A stretch of DNA of 7,057 bases from an uncultured Pseudomonadota bacterium (GTDB lineage Bacteria; Pseudomonadota; Gammaproteobacteria; Burkholderiales; Usitatibacteraceae). Both the position numbers and the translations under genes were made by a program. The DNA lies in assembly GCA_946885905.1 (NCBI GenBank), contig CAMPHL010000135.1, positions 1 to 7,057 on the forward strand, written 5' to 3'. The notes beneath the pieces are model-generated. The model was not told where the DNA came from, searched no databases, and saw only the letters and a list, made by a program, of their open reading frames with translations. Below are positions 5,608 to 7,057 of this stretch, piece after piece. Numbering within the stretch: the first letter of the stretch is position 1; the number at the start of each line of letters is the position of its first letter.

Positions 5608-7057
5608 TCAGGCCGTGGCGGCGACTGGTGCCGCCTGGGCTGCCGGTGCCGGCCTGCCCAGCTTGCCGAAGAGCGCTTCCAGGATGCGGTCGAACAGCGA
5701 CTCGTCCGGCTCGCCCGCGAGGAGGACCACATCGCCCAGGCCGATGCGCTTGGCGAGCATGGTGCGCGAGCACTCGTAGACCTTGTTGCCCTGGCGGTCC
5801 ACGAAAAGGAAGTGGCTCTTCAACGGGCTCACGTAGTGCAGGCGGGCGGGACGTTCGGTGTGCTGCTGCCGGTCCTCGATCGAGACCCATTTGCCCACCA
5901 CGAGAGCCGCGGGCAAGCGGATCTTCTGCGCGGGGCGCTCCCGCTTGACCGGCCGGGACGAGACGAGCTTGAGCGCCGGAGGGCCGGCCGGGACGGTGAA
6001 GTCCAGGTCCTCGTCGCTCACCTCGACCTTGCCGCCGCCGAAGGGATTCTCGACGTCGAGCGCGCGGGTGAAATCGAGCCTGGCCGGCGGCACCGGTTTC
6101 GCGCTCTTCGAGGGCTCCGCCGGCATGTGCAGCGCCGTGCGCAGCGCCGACTTGTGGCACTCCATGAGCCGCTGGAAGAACTCGCTCGCGACCGCGTCCT
6201 CGATACCGCCTTCCTTCACGCCCGCGCGCAGGCCCACCAGCAGCGCGGGGATGGCCCGCGTGAGGGCGCGGTGGTCCTCGATCGTGGGCTTCGGCTGGAC
6301 GCTCCAGAGCAGGCGGTCGGTGAGCTCGAAGGCGGCCTTCCAGGCGGCGCTTTCCCGGCCGTCGCGCGCGCGCAGGACCACCAGGTACTTGATCCACTGG
6401 TGCGCGAGGAACTCGAAGAGCGCATGCGGCATCTCGGGGTACGCCGCGACGCGTGCGCGCAGCTCCTCCTGCACCTCCGATTTCGCGACCGCGAGCCGCT
6501 CGACCTGCTCGAGGCTGCGCTGCGTGGCTTGCATGCGCACCGCGATCTGCGCGTCCTCGGCGGCGATCAGCGCCTCGATCTGCAGGCGTGTGGTGTCGAA
6601 CACCTCCACGTTGTCCTGGAAGTGCTGGGTCAGCGCCTCGATGTGCCCCTGGAGCGTCTTGTACACGGGGCTGTCGGCGCCGAGGCTTCGCGGCAGGCGC
6701 TGGCCGAGCTGCCCCAGGGCGTCCAGCAGGCGGCGCGCCGGATGCTGCTTGCCGCTGAAGAGCTCCTTGTCCGCGAGCGCGACCTTGAGGATCGGCAGTT
6801 GCAGCCGGCCCAGCAGGCCCTTCATCGCGAGCGACAGCTTCGGGTCGTCGAAGAGCGTGTCGAACAGCATCGACACGATCTCCAGCGTCATCGCGTCGAC
6901 CTGGCCCATCGCGGCGCCGACGCTCGACTGCTGGAGGTGGCGCAGCACGTTGGTGAGGTTGCCCGCATCGGCGAGGATGGGAGTGAGCTGGGATGCGGCC
7001 CGGGCATCGAGCGCGCTCAAGTCGCCGCGTTGCAGCTTCGTGAGCGAACCCATGATC
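5608..7057 (-). CDS. DUF1631 family protein, C-terminal part (5' end beyond the window)
   Basis: This is a protein of the DUF1631 family, known in beta- and gammaproteobacteria and without an established function. The frame is open to the window edge, so the ATG at 7051-7053 is probably internal, since family members are usually longer than the 483 codons seen here. Numbering from that Met, the first ~300 residues are largely alpha-helical, with the family-like QLTPILADAG, LFDTLFDDPKL and LFEFLAHQWIKYL segments. A polar, Pro-rich and acidic linker follows (about 299-375, including SDEDLDF). A compact beta-rich module then runs to the C-terminus: GKWVSIED, RLHYVSPLKSHFLFVDRQG, SRTMLAKRI, then a helical SLFDRILEALFGKLG and an Ala/Pro tail. 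This module resembles a degenerate PilZ-type barrel but lacks a clear RxxxR c-di-GMP motif. No signal peptide or membrane segment is visible in the part present. The VOC gene lies directly downstream on the same strand. Confidence 0.87.
   Translation of the reverse strand, partial: IMGSLTKLQRGDLSALDARAASQLTPILADAGNLTNVLRHLQQSSVGAAMGQVDAMTLEIVSMLFDTLFDDPKLSLAMKGLLGRLQLPILKVALADKELFSGKQHPARRLLDALGQLGQRLPRSLGADSPVYKTLQGHIEALTQHFQDNVEVFDTTRLQIEALIAAEDAQIAVRMQATQRSLEQVERLAVAKSEVQEELRARVAAYPEMPHALFEFLAHQWIKYLVVLRARDGRESAAWKAAFELTDRLLWSVQPKPTIEDHRALTRAIPALLVGLRAGVKEGGIEDAVASEFFQRLMECHKSALRTALHMPAEPSKSAKPVPPARLDFTRALDVENPFGGGKVEVSDEDLDFTVPAGPPALKLVSSRPVKRERPAQKIRLPAALVVGKWVSIEDRQQHTERPARLHYVSPLKSHFLFVDRQGNKVYECSRTMLAKRIGLGDVVLLAGEPDESLFDRILEALFGKLGRPAPAAQAAPVAATA

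Noticed and set aside
5300..6397. Long minus-strand alternative frame overlapping the DUF1631 and VOC genes
   Set aside because: It is Arg/Gly/Ala-rich shadow reading with no family motifs and overlaps two supported genes.

Overview
The window is GC-rich, gene-dense bacterial DNA. It carries no tRNA, rRNA, CRISPR array, insertion sequence or integrase that I can see. The gene families present (a full-length-type Lhr helicase, a DUF1631 protein, a bacterial pirin, an NmrA/HSCARG-like protein and a PhnB-type VOC protein) and the strong G/C third-position bias fit a proteobacterium, most likely a betaproteobacterium. That placement rests on family distribution and composition, not on a marker gene.

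Layout: (1) 3-3135, plus strand: the C-terminal two thirds of an Lhr-family superfamily 2 helicase. It enters the window just before motif VI and is split by a +1 frame change between about 1725 and 1740. (2) 3153-4025, minus strand: a pirin with all four metal ligands. (3) 4026-4103: a 78-bp divergent intergenic region with two weak, partly overlapping promoter candidates. (4) 4104-5054, plus strand: an NmrA-like NADPH-binding protein that closely resembles human NMRAL1/HSCARG as I remember it. (5) 5058-5531, minus strand: a PhnB/'3-demethylubiquinone methyltransferase-like' VOC protein. (6) 5608 to the window edge, minus strand: the C-terminal part of a DUF1631 protein with a short beta-rich tail module. 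No gene-free stretch exceeds 78 bp. The gaps are 17, 78, 3 and 76 bp.

How the genes relate: Lhr acts in DNA repair. The DUF1631 protein is uncharacterised, and its tail suggests a regulatory or ligand-binding role. Between them sit three small cytoplasmic proteins, pirin, NmrA-like and VOC, all of families linked to redox sensing or small-molecule handling. Pirin and the NmrA-like gene are transcribed divergently from one short region and could share regulation. The VOC gene reads in the same direction as DUF1631 and may be transcribed from it or from its own promoter. I see no convincing evidence of a new defence or mobile system. The points most worth checking are the lhr frame break, the divergent pirin/NmrA promoter region and the DUF1631 tail domain.
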